A DNA stretch of 64,000 bases from contig JACKEV010000011.1 of NCBI GenBank assembly GCA_020632795.1, forward strand, positions 248,001-312,000, in the 5' to 3' direction. The stretch is from Alphaproteobacteria bacterium. Lineage in GTDB: Bacteria > Myxococcota_A > UBA796 > CAJQPC01. Positions within the stretch are counted from its first letter, which is position 1. Every line of letters begins with the position of its first letter. The position numbers and the translations under genes were made by a program. Shown here piece by piece: positions 1 through 7,728 of this stretch. Under the pieces are notes generated by a model. The model saw nothing but the letters and a program-made list of their open reading frames with translations, was not told the DNA's origin and did not search any database.

Positions 1-516
1 CAGGGCCGCAACGTCTTCGCCTCCGAGAAGACCGCCGCCTACTGGAAGCTGGGCGAGCTGCGCTACGACAACGACGCCGACTACGTCGACCTCATGTTCG
101 GCGGCGGCGGGGTCGAGCTGATGTTCCTGGAGGACCTCCTGAAGGTGCGCCTGGGCGGTGACGTGCGGCTGCGCACCCTGGACACCACCATCTCCCAGCT
201 CTTCGACGACGAGCCCAACACCTGGTCGCTGCTGCTGGGCGTGCCCGTCGGCGTGCACGTCCAGAAGGACGAGCTGGCGGGCCCGCTCTACGCCTCCGGC
301 GACCTCGCGCTGCGGCCCGGGGTGGGTCTGGTCGGCCCCCAGGCCTTCGCCTTCGACACGACCCTGCGCGGCGAGGGCGGGCTCCTGCTGGTCGACGAGG
401 AGGAGGTCAACCTGCGCATCTTCCTGGGCTACCAGATGCACTTCGACACGTTCACCAACCTGCCCTACGCGGGCATGGTCCACAGCATCGGGCTGGGGGG
501 TCGGGCGCGGTTCTGA
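1..516 (+). CDS. C-terminal part of an outer-membrane beta-barrel-like protein (partial)
   Basis: The frame is open from the first base, so the gene starts upstream of the window; 171 codons are visible before the TGA at 514-516. The protein alternates hydrophobic and polar residues in short strands (for example VRLGGDVRLRTL and VNLRIFLGYQMHF) and ends in an aromatic residue (GLGGRARF, stop). A terminal Phe is the classic recognition signal of outer-membrane barrels for the Bam complex. No signal peptide or family motif can be seen because the N-terminus is missing. It could also be a periplasmic beta-sandwich protein. It converges on the next gene with a 6 bp gap. Confidence 0.6.
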   Translation, partial: QGRNVFASEKTAAYWKLGELRYDNDADYVDLMFGGGGVELMFLEDLLKVRLGGDVRLRTLDTTISQLFDDEPNTWSLLLGVPVGVHVQKDELAGPLYASGDLALRPGVGLVGPQAFAFDTTLRGEGGLLLVDEEEVNLRIFLGYQMHFDTFTNLPYAGMVHSIGLGGRARF

Positions 517-522
517 GGGGGG

Positions 523-1104
523 TCAGAGTCCCGGGGCCCAGGTTCCGTACTGTGCCCGCGTGGTGAAGACGTCCGGGTTGTTCCTGAACTGGTTGAACTT
601 GGCCGGGGTCAGCTCGTTTCGCGCGTTCAGCAAGGGCGCGCCCCTGTTCCGGAAGTCCTCGATGTAGTACTGCTCGGCCACGGCGACGTCGAAGCGCGTG
701 AGCCCCCCGAACGACCACAGGTTGCGCTCGAAGTAGGGCCAGCAGTTGTCGTAGGGGGCCTGATAGGCGCCGACCTGCCAGTTGCCGGCCCACCACGGCG
801 CGTCGACGTCTCCGTGGACGTGCTGATAGAAGCGGTCGCCGTTTCCCTGGATGGTCTTGCCGACGTAGACGACGTCGTGGACCGTGTCCCCGCCCTGCAT
901 GCAGCGGCCCACGCAGCGCGCCCCGTGGTTCCCGGGCTGCCAGCACGGGTTCTGGACGATGACGTAGATCTCGCCGCTCTGATCCTGGGCGGTGTTCTCG
1001 AAGCCGCTGGCGGGTCCGATCCCCAGCCGGACTCGCTGGGCCACCCCCGCGCGCGACCGCCCGGGTCGCAGGCTCGCGCGGGCGGTCATTCGGGGCATCT
1101 GCAT
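523..1104 (-). CDS. GIY-YIG-like nuclease domain protein with Cys-rich insertion
   Basis: 193 aa. The hallmark elements of the GIY-YIG nuclease fold occur in order: GEIYVI at residues 44-49 (GIY strand), VYVGKT at 79-84 (YIG strand), Arg91, Glu144 in AEQYYIEDF and Asn160/Asn163 in LLNARN. The spacing between GIY and YIG is about 35 residues instead of the usual 10-11. The extra piece carries Cys54, Cys64 and Cys68, which might bind metal or form disulfides. GIY-YIG domains cut DNA in repair, restriction and homing enzymes and also occur as C-terminal warheads of polymorphic toxins, whose Glu/Asn end looks similar. No signal peptide is seen. It follows the HCCA-isomerase gene by 28 bp, so the two are probably co-transcribed. 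The family call is by motif only. Confidence 0.6.
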   Translation of the reverse strand: MQMPRMTARASLRPGRSRAGVAQRVRLGIGPASGFENTAQDQSGEIYVIVQNPCWQPGNHGARCVGRCMQGGDTVHDVVYVGKTIQGNGDRFYQHVHGDVDAPWWAGNWQVGAYQAPYDNCWPYFERNLWSFGGLTRFDVAVAEQYYIEDFRNRGAPLLNARNELTPAKFNQFRNNPDVFTTRAQYGTWAPGL

Positions 1105-1132
1105 GGGTCCATCCTGGGAACGGGGACCTCGA

Positions 1133-2338
1133 CTATACCGCAGTCATCGCCCCGGTCAGCGCGGCATCGACCAGCCCCAGCCGGTCCTGCCCCCAGATGA
1201 GCTGCGCGCCGTTGACCAGCGTGGTGGGGACCCCGCAGACCCCCAGCGCGCGGGCCTCCTCGGTGTTGGCCCGGAGCGCAGCCTTGATGGCCGGATCCTG
1301 GGCGCCTTCGATCAGGCCCCGGGCGTCCAGACCGGCCTCCTGGAGCACCTCGGCGACCACCGCGGGGTCCCCGATGTCCCGGTCCTCGGCCCACAGGGCG
1401 CGGTAGAGCGGCGCCACCGCGCGCTGATCCTGCAAGGCCACCCGCAGGGGCAGCACGGTGCGGACGGGGAAGGTGCTCGGGAAGCCGAACGGCACCCCCC
1501 ACCACGCCGCCCAGTCGGCGAGGTCCCGGGCGTAGTACTGCGCCTTGGGCGCGCTCATCTCGAAGAGCGGCACGTCGGGGGTGCCGATGTCGCGGAACAA
1601 GGCGCCCAGCAGGATGGGGCTCCAGGTCAGCGCGGCCCCACGCGCGTCGGCCAGGGCCTGGATCTGCGTGGAGGCGAGGTAGGAGAACGGGCTCGCGAAG
1701 TCGTGGAAGAAGCGAAGCGCGCCGCCGGTCCTGGGCCCGGTGAACCCGGGGTGGTGGGCCGGCCCGCCCAGCGCGGCCTCGACGAAGTGCAGGCGGTCCT
1801 GGCCCCACCACCAGCCCTTGCCCTCCACGAACACGGCCGGGACCCCGAACACCCCGCGGGAGACCGCCTCGGCGGTGCGCGCATGAAGCTCGGCCTTGAT
1901 CGCCGGGTCCTTCACCCCGGCGGCGTCCAGGCCGTATTCGGCGCCGATCCGGCCGAGCACGGCGGGATCATCGATGTCGGCGGACTCCTCGAAGTATGCG
2001 CGGTAGAGGCGCCGCGACAGCGCGGGGCGGTCGGCCGGGTCGGCCACCAGGATCAGGCGCATCGCGTCGACGCTGCGCACCGGGTGGCGGGGGTGCATGC
2101 GCAGCGGCACGCCCCAGTACGCCGCCTGGCGCAGCAGGTCCCGGGCGATCTGCACCTGGCGCTCGCTGCTCCAGGTGTCGGCGGGGCGCTGGGGCGCGGC
2201 GATGCTCTTGAACACCCCCCCCAGCAGGATGGGCTTCCACTCGACCTCAGCACCGTAGCGCGCCGCGAGGGCCTCGATGCGGGTCGAGGCCATGTATGCA
2301 TAGGGGCAGACGACGTCGTAATAGAAGTGTATGACCAT
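1133..2338 (-). CDS. tandem 2-hydroxychromene-2-carboxylate isomerase / DsbA-fold fusion protein
   Basis: 401 aa made of two homologous halves (about 1-195 and 205-401), each near the length of a single HCCA isomerase/GST-kappa-like protein. Each half opens with the family signature (FYYDVVCPYAY at 6-16; FFHDFASPFSY at 210-220) and closes with a GVPxxxV...WGQDRL block. HCCA isomerases use glutathione for cis-trans isomerisation in aromatic degradation; related DsbA-fold proteins are thiol oxidoreductases. The catalytic Ser of the family is Ser216 in half 2, but the aligned residue in half 1 is Cys11, so the halves may differ in chemistry. The start at 2338 has an excellent AGGAGG at 2343-2348. 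It is cytoplasmic, with no signal peptide. The start overlaps the divergent Hsp15-like gene. Confidence 0.75.
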   Translation of the reverse strand: MVIHFYYDVVCPYAYMASTRIEALAARYGAEVEWKPILLGGVFKSIAAPQRPADTWSSERQVQIARDLLRQAAYWGVPLRMHPRHPVRSVDAMRLILVADPADRPALSRRLYRAYFEESADIDDPAVLGRIGAEYGLDAAGVKDPAIKAELHARTAEAVSRGVFGVPAVFVEGKGWWWGQDRLHFVEAALGGPAHHPGFTGPRTGGALRFFHDFASPFSYLASTQIQALADARGAALTWSPILLGALFRDIGTPDVPLFEMSAPKAQYYARDLADWAAWWGVPFGFPSTFPVRTVLPLRVALQDQRAVAPLYRALWAEDRDIGDPAVVAEVLQEAGLDARGLIEGAQDPAIKAALRANTEEARALGVCGVPTTLVNGAQLIWGQDRLGLVDAALTGAMTAV

Positions 2339-2729
2339 GAGCCCTCCTGACCCCAGCGCCCTCCATAGCACCCGCGTCGACAAGTGGCTGTGGGCCGCGC
2401 GCTGCTTCAAGACCCGCTCCCTGGCCAGCAAGGCCTGCACAGAGGGGCACGTCCAGGTCAACGGCGAGTCGGTCAAGTCCAGCAAGCCGGTGAAGATCGG
2501 CGACATGGTGGACTGCCGCACCCCTGGCGGCCGTCGGGTGCTGGAGGTCGTGGCCATCGCCGAGAAGCGCGGCCCGGCCAGCGTCGCGGCCACCCTCTAC
2601 ACCGACCACACCCCGCCCGAGCCCCCGAAGACGCCCTTCCAGGCCGCCACGGAGTCCCGGGAGCGCGGCACCGGCCGCCCCACCAAGCGCGACCGCCGCC
2701 GCCTGCAGGAGCTGAAGGACACATGGTGA
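2331..2729 (+). CDS. hslR: S4-domain RNA-binding protein, Hsp15 (HslR)-like
   Basis: 132 aa, the usual length of Hsp15. The S4 RNA-binding domain begins with RVDKWLWAARCFKTRSLA and contains the GHVQVNGE turn. The tail is Lys/Arg-rich (RPTKRDRRRLQEL), as in HslR. HslR binds 50S subunits carrying stalled peptidyl-tRNA. Start choice is open: ATG at 2331 and ATG at 2337 both lie inside the first codons of the divergent isomerase gene, and neither has a clear ribosome binding site. Its last 7 bases overlap the next gene, which suggests translational coupling. Confidence 0.8.
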   Translation: MTMSPPDPSALHSTRVDKWLWAARCFKTRSLASKACTEGHVQVNGESVKSSKPVKIGDMVDCRTPGGRRVLEVVAIAEKRGPASVAATLYTDHTPPEPPKTPFQAATESRERGTGRPTKRDRRRLQELKDTW

Positions 2730-3130
2730 TCCCACCGCTGCTCGTGCTGTTCGACGGAGAGTGCGGGCTCTGCGACAAGGGCGTGCAGTGGATTCTCAAC
2801 CACGACCCCGAGGGGCGGTTCCACTTCGCGCCCCTCCAGGGCGAGACCGCCGAGGCCCTGCGGGCGCGCCACCCCGAGATCCCGCAGGCCATCGAGACGA
2901 TGGTCCTGGTGGAGGACGACCGTCGGGTCTGGCTGCGCTCGCGCGCGATCCTGCGCATCTGCGGGGCGCTGCCCCAGCCCTGGCGCGCCCTGTCCGTCTT
3001 CCGCTTCCTGCCGCGCTTCCTGACCGACCTCGCCTACCGGGCGGTCGCGGCGGTGCGGTACCGGATCTGGGGCAAGGTGGATCTCTGCAGACTGCCGCTG
3101 CCCGACGAGCGGGCGCGCTTCATGGCGTAG
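2723..3130 (+). CDS. DCC-family thiol-disulfide oxidoreductase-like protein (DUF393)
   Basis: 135 aa. The N-terminus carries the family-defining motif FDGECGLCDKGVQW, in which D-G-x-C-x-x-C forms a thioredoxin-like CxxC active site. The remaining positions (RSRAILRI, then LYR-like WGKVDLCRLP) fit the YuxK/DCC family. These proteins are predicted thiol oxidoreductases of unknown substrate. The ATG at 2723 overlaps the end of the Hsp15-like gene by 7 bases (ATGGTGA), and the Hsp15 tail (CTGAAGGA) supplies the ribosome binding site. The 3' end overlaps the convergent FG-GAP gene by 11 bp. Confidence 0.85.
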   Translation: MVIPPLLVLFDGECGLCDKGVQWILNHDPEGRFHFAPLQGETAEALRARHPEIPQAIETMVLVEDDRRVWLRSRAILRICGALPQPWRALSVFRFLPRFLTDLAYRAVAAVRYRIWGKVDLCRLPLPDERARFMA

Positions 3131-4724
3131 ACGCGCCCACCAGCAGCGGCGGAGAGACGGGGTTGACGGTGTCCAGCTCCAGCCGATCCGCGCTGGGGAA
3201 CCCGCCCAGGCCGTCCCCGCGGAGCACGGTGGAGACCGAGGTCTCCTCGCCGCCGGGGCCGTAGCCCTCGGCGAAGCAGAGGTCGAGGTGGCCGTCCGCG
3301 TCGACGTCGCCGATGGTCACCCCCGTCGCGCCGTGGATCCCGGTCAGGGCCTCCCCATCGCTGTAGCTGCCCGGCGCGGCGGGGTCGCCCCAGAACACCC
3401 AGGATTGCGAGGAGATCGCGGAGCGGTCGCGCTCGGAGGGGAAGACGATGTCCGGCGCGCCGTCCCCGTCGAGGTCGGCGACCGCCGGGCGGTGCCCCCC
3501 GTCCACGAGCAGCTCGGTGGCGGTGAAGCTGCGCGCGCCGGTCTGCACGAAGAGCTGCGAGCTGCCCATCGGGCCCTGGTTGTCCTCGAACTGCGCGATG
3601 AGGATCTCCAGATCGCCGTCGCCGTCGAGGTCGGCGAGGGTGAGCGCCGAGGCGCCCTCGGTGGCCAGCTCCGTCGGCGTGCCGCTGGTGAAGCTGCGGG
3701 TGCCGTCGCCCCAGAAGATCTCGGAGTCGGTCCGGTAGTTGCCGTTCGAGCGCTGGCGGTTGGCGAGCACGAGGTCCTGGCGGCCGTCCCCGTCGACGTC
3801 CGCGATGGCCACGTCGGTCGCGGCCTTGCAGTCCACCTCGGTGCGCACAGACGCGTCGAAGTGGTTGACGCCCTGCCCACCCCAGTAGATCACCGAGGTC
3901 GACCCCAGGCCCCCGGAGGCCTGCCGCTCCGAGGCGAACGCCAGGTCCAACTGCCCGTCTCCGTCCAGGTCGCCAGCGGCCAGCGCCGAGGCGCCTTCGG
4001 TGGGCAGCTCCACCCGGTAGCCGGCGACGCGCGCGCTGAGCCCGCTGCCCCAGTACACCCGGCTGTCGGTCCCGTAGTCGCCCGACGACGCCCGACGGTG
4101 CGCGAACGCGACGTCCAGGAGGCCGTCCCCATCGAGATCACGGACGAGCAGCGCGCTGGCGCCCTGGGTGGGCAGCGCAAGCCGATCCGACGCGCCGTCG
4201 GCGCCGCCATAGCCGCTCGGCCCGCCCCAGTAGACGTAGGCGTCCACCGCGAAGTCGCTGCCCCTGCGGTCGGTGGCCAGCACCAGATCCGGGTAGCCGT
4301 CCTGATCGAGGTCGGCGGACGCGGCGGCGGAGGTGGCGCCGGCGTCCAACCGGACCGCAGCGTCCAACACCCGAGCGTCCGCGGTGCTGAGGAAGACCCG
4401 CACGTCGACCCCGTAGTCGGCGCCGTCGTAGGACCCGACCAGGACGAGGTCCGGCAGCCCGTCGCAGTTCAGATCGCCGCAGGGGTCGGCGTCCGCGTCG
4501 CTGTCGGCGTCCGCATCGGCGTCCGCGTCCGCGTCACCGTCGGCGTCCGCGTCCGCGTCCGCGTCGCTGTCCGTGTCCGTGTCGGCGTCAGCGTCCGTGT
4601 CGGCGTCGCTGTCCACCACGGCGTCGGTGTCATCCCCGACGTCCGGCCCGGCGGAGTCCCAGTCGAACGTGCAGGACGACATCACCAGGACCAGCAGCAT
4701 CGCGACGAAGCGGGGCCAAGGCAT
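3120..4724 (-). CDS. FG-GAP/VCBS repeat lipoprotein with Asp-Ala linker
   Basis: 534 aa. A short signal peptide ends in LVMSSC with Cys18 as likely lipidated residue. Residues about 30-80 are an almost pure Asp/Ala/Thr/Ser linker. The rest is a run of FG-GAP/VCBS units with calcium-loop signatures such as DLDGDGLLDVAFA and DVDGDGRQDLVLA alternating with VYWGS-type strands, the pattern of a seven-bladed integrin-like propeller. The C-terminus ends in PPLLVG, matching three other FG-GAP lipoproteins in this window. It probably acts as a calcium-binding surface or periplasmic protein; ligand unknown. The start has GGAGGT seven bases upstream. Unlike its three relatives it has no Cys-containing MopE repeats, only the CGDLNCDG junction. 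Confidence 0.85.
   Translation of the reverse strand: MPWPRFVAMLLVLVMSSCTFDWDSAGPDVGDDTDAVVDSDADTDADADTDTDSDADADADADGDADADADADADSDADADPCGDLNCDGLPDLVLVGSYDGADYGVDVRVFLSTADARVLDAAVRLDAGATSAAASADLDQDGYPDLVLATDRRGSDFAVDAYVYWGGPSGYGGADGASDRLALPTQGASALLVRDLDGDGLLDVAFAHRRASSGDYGTDSRVYWGSGLSARVAGYRVELPTEGASALAAGDLDGDGQLDLAFASERQASGGLGSTSVIYWGGQGVNHFDASVRTEVDCKAATDVAIADVDGDGRQDLVLANRQRSNGNYRTDSEIFWGDGTRSFTSGTPTELATEGASALTLADLDGDGDLEILIAQFEDNQGPMGSSQLFVQTGARSFTATELLVDGGHRPAVADLDGDGAPDIVFPSERDRSAISSQSWVFWGDPAAPGSYSDGEALTGIHGATGVTIGDVDADGHLDLCFAEGYGPGGEETSVSTVLRGDGLGGFPSADRLELDTVNPVSPPLLVGASTP
4486..4614. repeat. hexanucleotide-like repeat encoding the Asp-Ala linker
   Basis: A run of about twenty degenerate GCGTCC/GCGTCG/GTGTCC hexamers; read on the minus strand they give Asp-Ala, Asp-Ser and Asp-Thr dipeptides inside the FG-GAP lipoprotein. 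Such arrays are prone to slippage, and whole-hexamer changes keep the frame, so linker length may vary between strains. Confidence 0.8.
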
Positions 4725-4746
4725 CAGACCTCCAGGGGGTTGAAGA

Positions 4747-4763
4747 GCTCTCCCAAGGAGAGC
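4747..4763 (-). promoter_or_regulatory. hairpin in the 5' leader of the FG-GAP lipoprotein gene
   Basis: GCTCTCC-CAA-GGAGAGC is a perfect 7 bp inverted repeat with a 3-base loop, centred about 30 bases upstream of the lipoprotein start. It could be an mRNA 5' hairpin or a small operator. It has no U-tract on either strand, so it is not a typical intrinsic terminator. Confidence 0.4.
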
Positions 4764-4942
4764 CTACCCGGCCCGATTGTCATTTTGCACGTAAGTTTGA
4801 CCGCGCTCGATCGCGATCCCCTCCGTGAGTCCCAAACCCACACTTCTCTCCCCCAAGGTCAAAATCAGGCCCCAACCCGCATTCCGCGTACATTTTCGTT
4901 GATGGTTCCGAACGGGCGCGGTATGCTGAGCGATTTCGGTTG

Positions 4943-4972
4943 TTGATATTGAAAGACTTGGCGTAATAAAAT
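4943..4972 (+). promoter_or_regulatory. sigma-70-like promoter of the kinase operon
   Basis: TTGATA (4943-4948), 18 bases, TAAAAT (4967-4972), ending 29 bases before the kinase start. It lies in a strikingly AT-rich island within a 277 bp gap between divergent genes, the largest non-coding stretch in the window. The rest of the gap shows no further gene. Confidence 0.5.
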
Positions 4973-5001
4973 CCAGGTATCCCCTATCCCGGGAGCCCCC
5001 A

Positions 5002-6612
5002 GTGAGCACCCTCTGGAAGCTGCCCGAGCGCATTCGCTTCGTTCGAGTGATCGGCGAAGGTGGCTTCGGGCGCGTCTACCTGGCGAACGTCCACTGGGCG
5101 GGCTTCACGCAGACCCTTGCGGTGAAGTACCTGCACGGCGCCTCCGAGGAGCAGGCCGAGGCCCTGGCCCGCCACCGCGACGAGGCCCGGATGCTCGGGC
5201 AGCTCAACCACGACCACATCGTCAAGGTGTTCAACCAGTTCGAGTACCAGGGCCGCCCGGCCGTGCTGATGGAGTCGGTCGACGGGGTCGACGCGCGGAT
5301 GATCCTGGCCCGGGAGCCGTTCCCGGTGCGCGCAGCCCTGCAGACCGTCGCGGCCGTGGCCGACGCCCTGGACCACGCCTGGAATGCCCCCAAGCCCGGC
5401 ACCGACGAGCCGATGCGCGTGGTGCACCGGGACATCAAGCCGGGCAACATCCTCATCTCCCGCTCCGGCGTGCCCAAGGTCGTCGACTTCGGCGCGGCCC
5501 AGGCCGACATGGACCGCTCGGCGGTCACGCGGGTGGTCGACATCAAGGGGCGCACCCTCTACGACCAGGTCGGCACCACCCGCTTCATGGCCCCCGAGCG
5601 CTTCCGCGGCGAGCGCCCCGAGCCCGCCGTGGACATCTTCGCGCTGGGCATGGTGCTCGTGCTGATGCTGACCCGGGCGCAGCTCCAGCGCGCCCCCCAG
5701 CAGAAGGAGGAGCACCACCGCTACGTGCGCGACCTCCTGTATGTCGTGGAGCAGACCTGCCCCGAGGGCCGCTACCTCGCGCCCCTGCTCTCCCTGCTCA
5801 GCCGAATGCTGGCCTTCCACCCGGACCTGCGGCCCACGGCCGACGAGGTGCGGAACACCGCGCGCACCCTCGCGGACCACGCCCCGGGCGAGAGCCTGAT
5901 GCGCTTCGCCGGGCGCGTCGTGCCTGACCTGCTGGAGGAGAAGAAGACGCAGTTCGCCACCGCGAAGCTGCCCCACGACGTGGTCTTCCCGGAGAGCGAC
6001 CTGTCGGAGCCCACGCTGCGGGTCCACGGCGCGCCCGTCGGCTCCTCTGCGCGGCACCGCGCCATTCCCATGTCGGCGCTGCTGGGCATCCTGGGGCTGG
6101 CCGTGGCGGCGCTGCTGACGAGCAGCGAGGTCTCGGGGCGGCTGATCGGGCCCATGCCGCGGGTGACGAAGTCTGCGCCGGCCCGCCCGCCAGCGCCGGT
6201 CGCCCAGCCGGCCGCGATCCAGGAGCCGGCGGAGGAGCCCGCCCCCGAGGCGACCCCGCCCGCGCCGGATCCAGCCCGGCCCACGCCGCAGGCCCCGCTC
6301 CGGACTGCCGCTATCGTGGACCCCGCGCCCCGCCCCGCGGCCTCGGTCTGCCCGCGCGAAGGCGCCGGCCCCGGCGAAGGCCCCCACCCGCTGCTGATCA
6401 CGACGACGGCCGGGTCGGCCGAGATCGTGCTCGCCGGCCAGACCGTCGGGCAGACCCCCAAGCTGCTGAGCCTGCCGGCCGGCCGCTACCCCCTGTGCCT
6501 GGAGCTGGACGGCGCCCCGCACCGCTTCACCCTGACGGTGGCGAGCAACCAGCCCGACCGCCTCACCCTGGACCCGGGGACCGGCGCCTGGGCCCTGAGC
6601 ACCCGGGAGTAG
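5002..6612 (+). CDS. membrane-anchored Ser/Thr protein kinase with extracytoplasmic PEGA-like domain
   Basis: 536 aa. The Hanks-type kinase domain is complete: glycine loop GEGGFGRVY (18-26), Lys42 in LAVKYL, HRDIKPGN (142-149) with catalytic Asp144, Asp162 of the DFG motif, and APE at 197-199. A single hydrophobic helix at about 355-374 is followed by a Pro/Ala-rich linker and a small beta domain (about 455-520) resembling PEGA. Topology is therefore cytoplasmic kinase and periplasmic sensor or scaffold. The start is GTG at 5002 with GGGAG upstream. It lies 6 bp before the next gene, which has a similar PEGA-like segment, so the two probably work together at the envelope. The phosphorylation target is unknown. 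Confidence 0.9.
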   Translation: MSTLWKLPERIRFVRVIGEGGFGRVYLANVHWAGFTQTLAVKYLHGASEEQAEALARHRDEARMLGQLNHDHIVKVFNQFEYQGRPAVLMESVDGVDARMILAREPFPVRAALQTVAAVADALDHAWNAPKPGTDEPMRVVHRDIKPGNILISRSGVPKVVDFGAAQADMDRSAVTRVVDIKGRTLYDQVGTTRFMAPERFRGERPEPAVDIFALGMVLVLMLTRAQLQRAPQQKEEHHRYVRDLLYVVEQTCPEGRYLAPLLSLLSRMLAFHPDLRPTADEVRNTARTLADHAPGESLMRFAGRVVPDLLEEKKTQFATAKLPHDVVFPESDLSEPTLRVHGAPVGSSARHRAIPMSALLGILGLAVAALLTSSEVSGRLIGPMPRVTKSAPARPPAPVAQPAAIQEPAEEPAPEATPPAPDPARPTPQAPLRTAAIVDPAPRPAASVCPREGAGPGEGPHPLLITTTAGSAEIVLAGQTVGQTPKLLSLPAGRYPLCLELDGAPHRFTLTVASNQPDRLTLDPGTGAWALSTRE

Positions 6613-6618
6613 CGGTCC

Positions 6619-7728
6619 ATGTTCGCGTGGCTGGCCCTGATCCACCTCGCGCAGGCAGCTCCCTGCCCGGACCCCATCGCCCAGGTGGACGCCGCAGAGC
6701 GCGCCGCGCTGGCCTACCTCAACGCCCCGTTCGATGAAGCCAGCGCCGAGGCGGTGCGGGCGCTCGGCTGCGCCGAGCTGGACGACCAGACCTTCCGGGT
6801 GACCCTGGCCCGGCTGATGAACGCCTGGGGCATGCGCGCGGTCAGCGGCGGCGAGGAGTTCCTGGCACCGGCGTGGTACGCGGCGGCGCAGCGCATGGCG
6901 CCGGGGGTCTGGCACCCCGACTACCCCGACAAGCTGCGCGCGATGTACGACGACGCCGCCGCCGCGCCCCTGGGCGCCGGCACCCTGGTCCTGGAGCCCT
7001 CCCCGCCCGAGGGCGAGGCGCGGGTGGACGGCATCCCGGTCGCCCTGCCGGCCCGCCTCGCCGCCGGGCCGCACCTCATCGAGGTCCGGGCGCCCGACAA
7101 GCCCGCCCGCTACGTCGACATCGTCTTCGTGCCCGACGGGGCGCAGCTCGTAGTGAAGGTCCCCAAGGCCGCGTCGACGGCTCCGTCGCCGACGGTACCG
7201 CCCCCGGTGGCTGCCTCGCCGAGCCCGCCCGACGTCGCGCCGCAGGCCGGTCGGCGCCTGGGGTTCGTCGCGTCGGCCTCGGCGGCTGCTGGCATCGGCG
7301 CCCTCGTCCGGGACGGCGCCCCGACGCCGCCGGGGGGCCTGGGGGTGGACCTCGCTCTGGGCCCCGCCCTCTGGCTGCGTGACGCGCTCGCGGTGGAGTG
7401 GGTCGTCGGCTACCGGGGCTTGTGGTCCGGGGGCGCCCCGCAGACCCTCCAGCTCGCCTGGACGGGGCTGGGGGCTACGGCCACCCGGGGGCGCCTGGGC
7501 GTCGGGATCGCCGGGGAGTACGGCTTCGCCGCCGCGCAGGTCACCGGCGAGGACGGCGCGCCCCGGGAGGGGCGAGGGACCGTCGGCGGCGTGTCCGCCC
7601 GAGGGCGACTCCGGTTGGCCGAGCTGGGGCGCGCGGCGGTGTCCGTGGAGCTGCGCGCGGGCGTGCACGCGGGGCCCGGCGGGGGCTGGCTCTGGGGCAC
7701 CCCCGGGGTCACGATCAGCCGGCGCTGA
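6619..7728 (+). CDS. secreted PEGA-like / beta-barrel-like protein partnered with kinase
   Basis: 369 aa. The signal peptide is short (MFAWLALIHLAQAA, cleavage before PCPDP). A helical N-terminal part (about 15-115) is followed by a PEGA-like beta segment (GTLVLEPSPPEGEARVDG, about 120-180), a Pro/Ser linker (about 188-205) and a C-terminal half of alternating strands (GVDLALGPALWL, GVGIAGEYGF, VSVELRAGVHA) that could be an outer-membrane barrel or a beta-sandwich. Proteins with the same order of parts often sit next to Ser/Thr kinases in Myxococcota. It starts 6 bp after the kinase stop. The 3' end overlaps the convergent Nudix gene by 14 bp. The precise function is not recognised. Confidence 0.75.
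   Translation: MFAWLALIHLAQAAPCPDPIAQVDAAERAALAYLNAPFDEASAEAVRALGCAELDDQTFRVTLARLMNAWGMRAVSGGEEFLAPAWYAAAQRMAPGVWHPDYPDKLRAMYDDAAAAPLGAGTLVLEPSPPEGEARVDGIPVALPARLAAGPHLIEVRAPDKPARYVDIVFVPDGAQLVVKVPKAASTAPSPTVPPPVAASPSPPDVAPQAGRRLGFVASASAAAGIGALVRDGAPTPPGGLGVDLALGPALWLRDALAVEWVVGYRGLWSGGAPQTLQLAWTGLGATATRGRLGVGIAGEYGFAAAQVTGEDGAPREGRGTVGGVSARGRLRLAELGRAAVSVELRAGVHAGPGGGWLWGTPGVTISRR

Noticed and set aside
4747..4763. Intrinsic terminator candidate
   Set aside because: The stem is good but there is no T-run on either side and it lies in a 5' leader between divergent genes.
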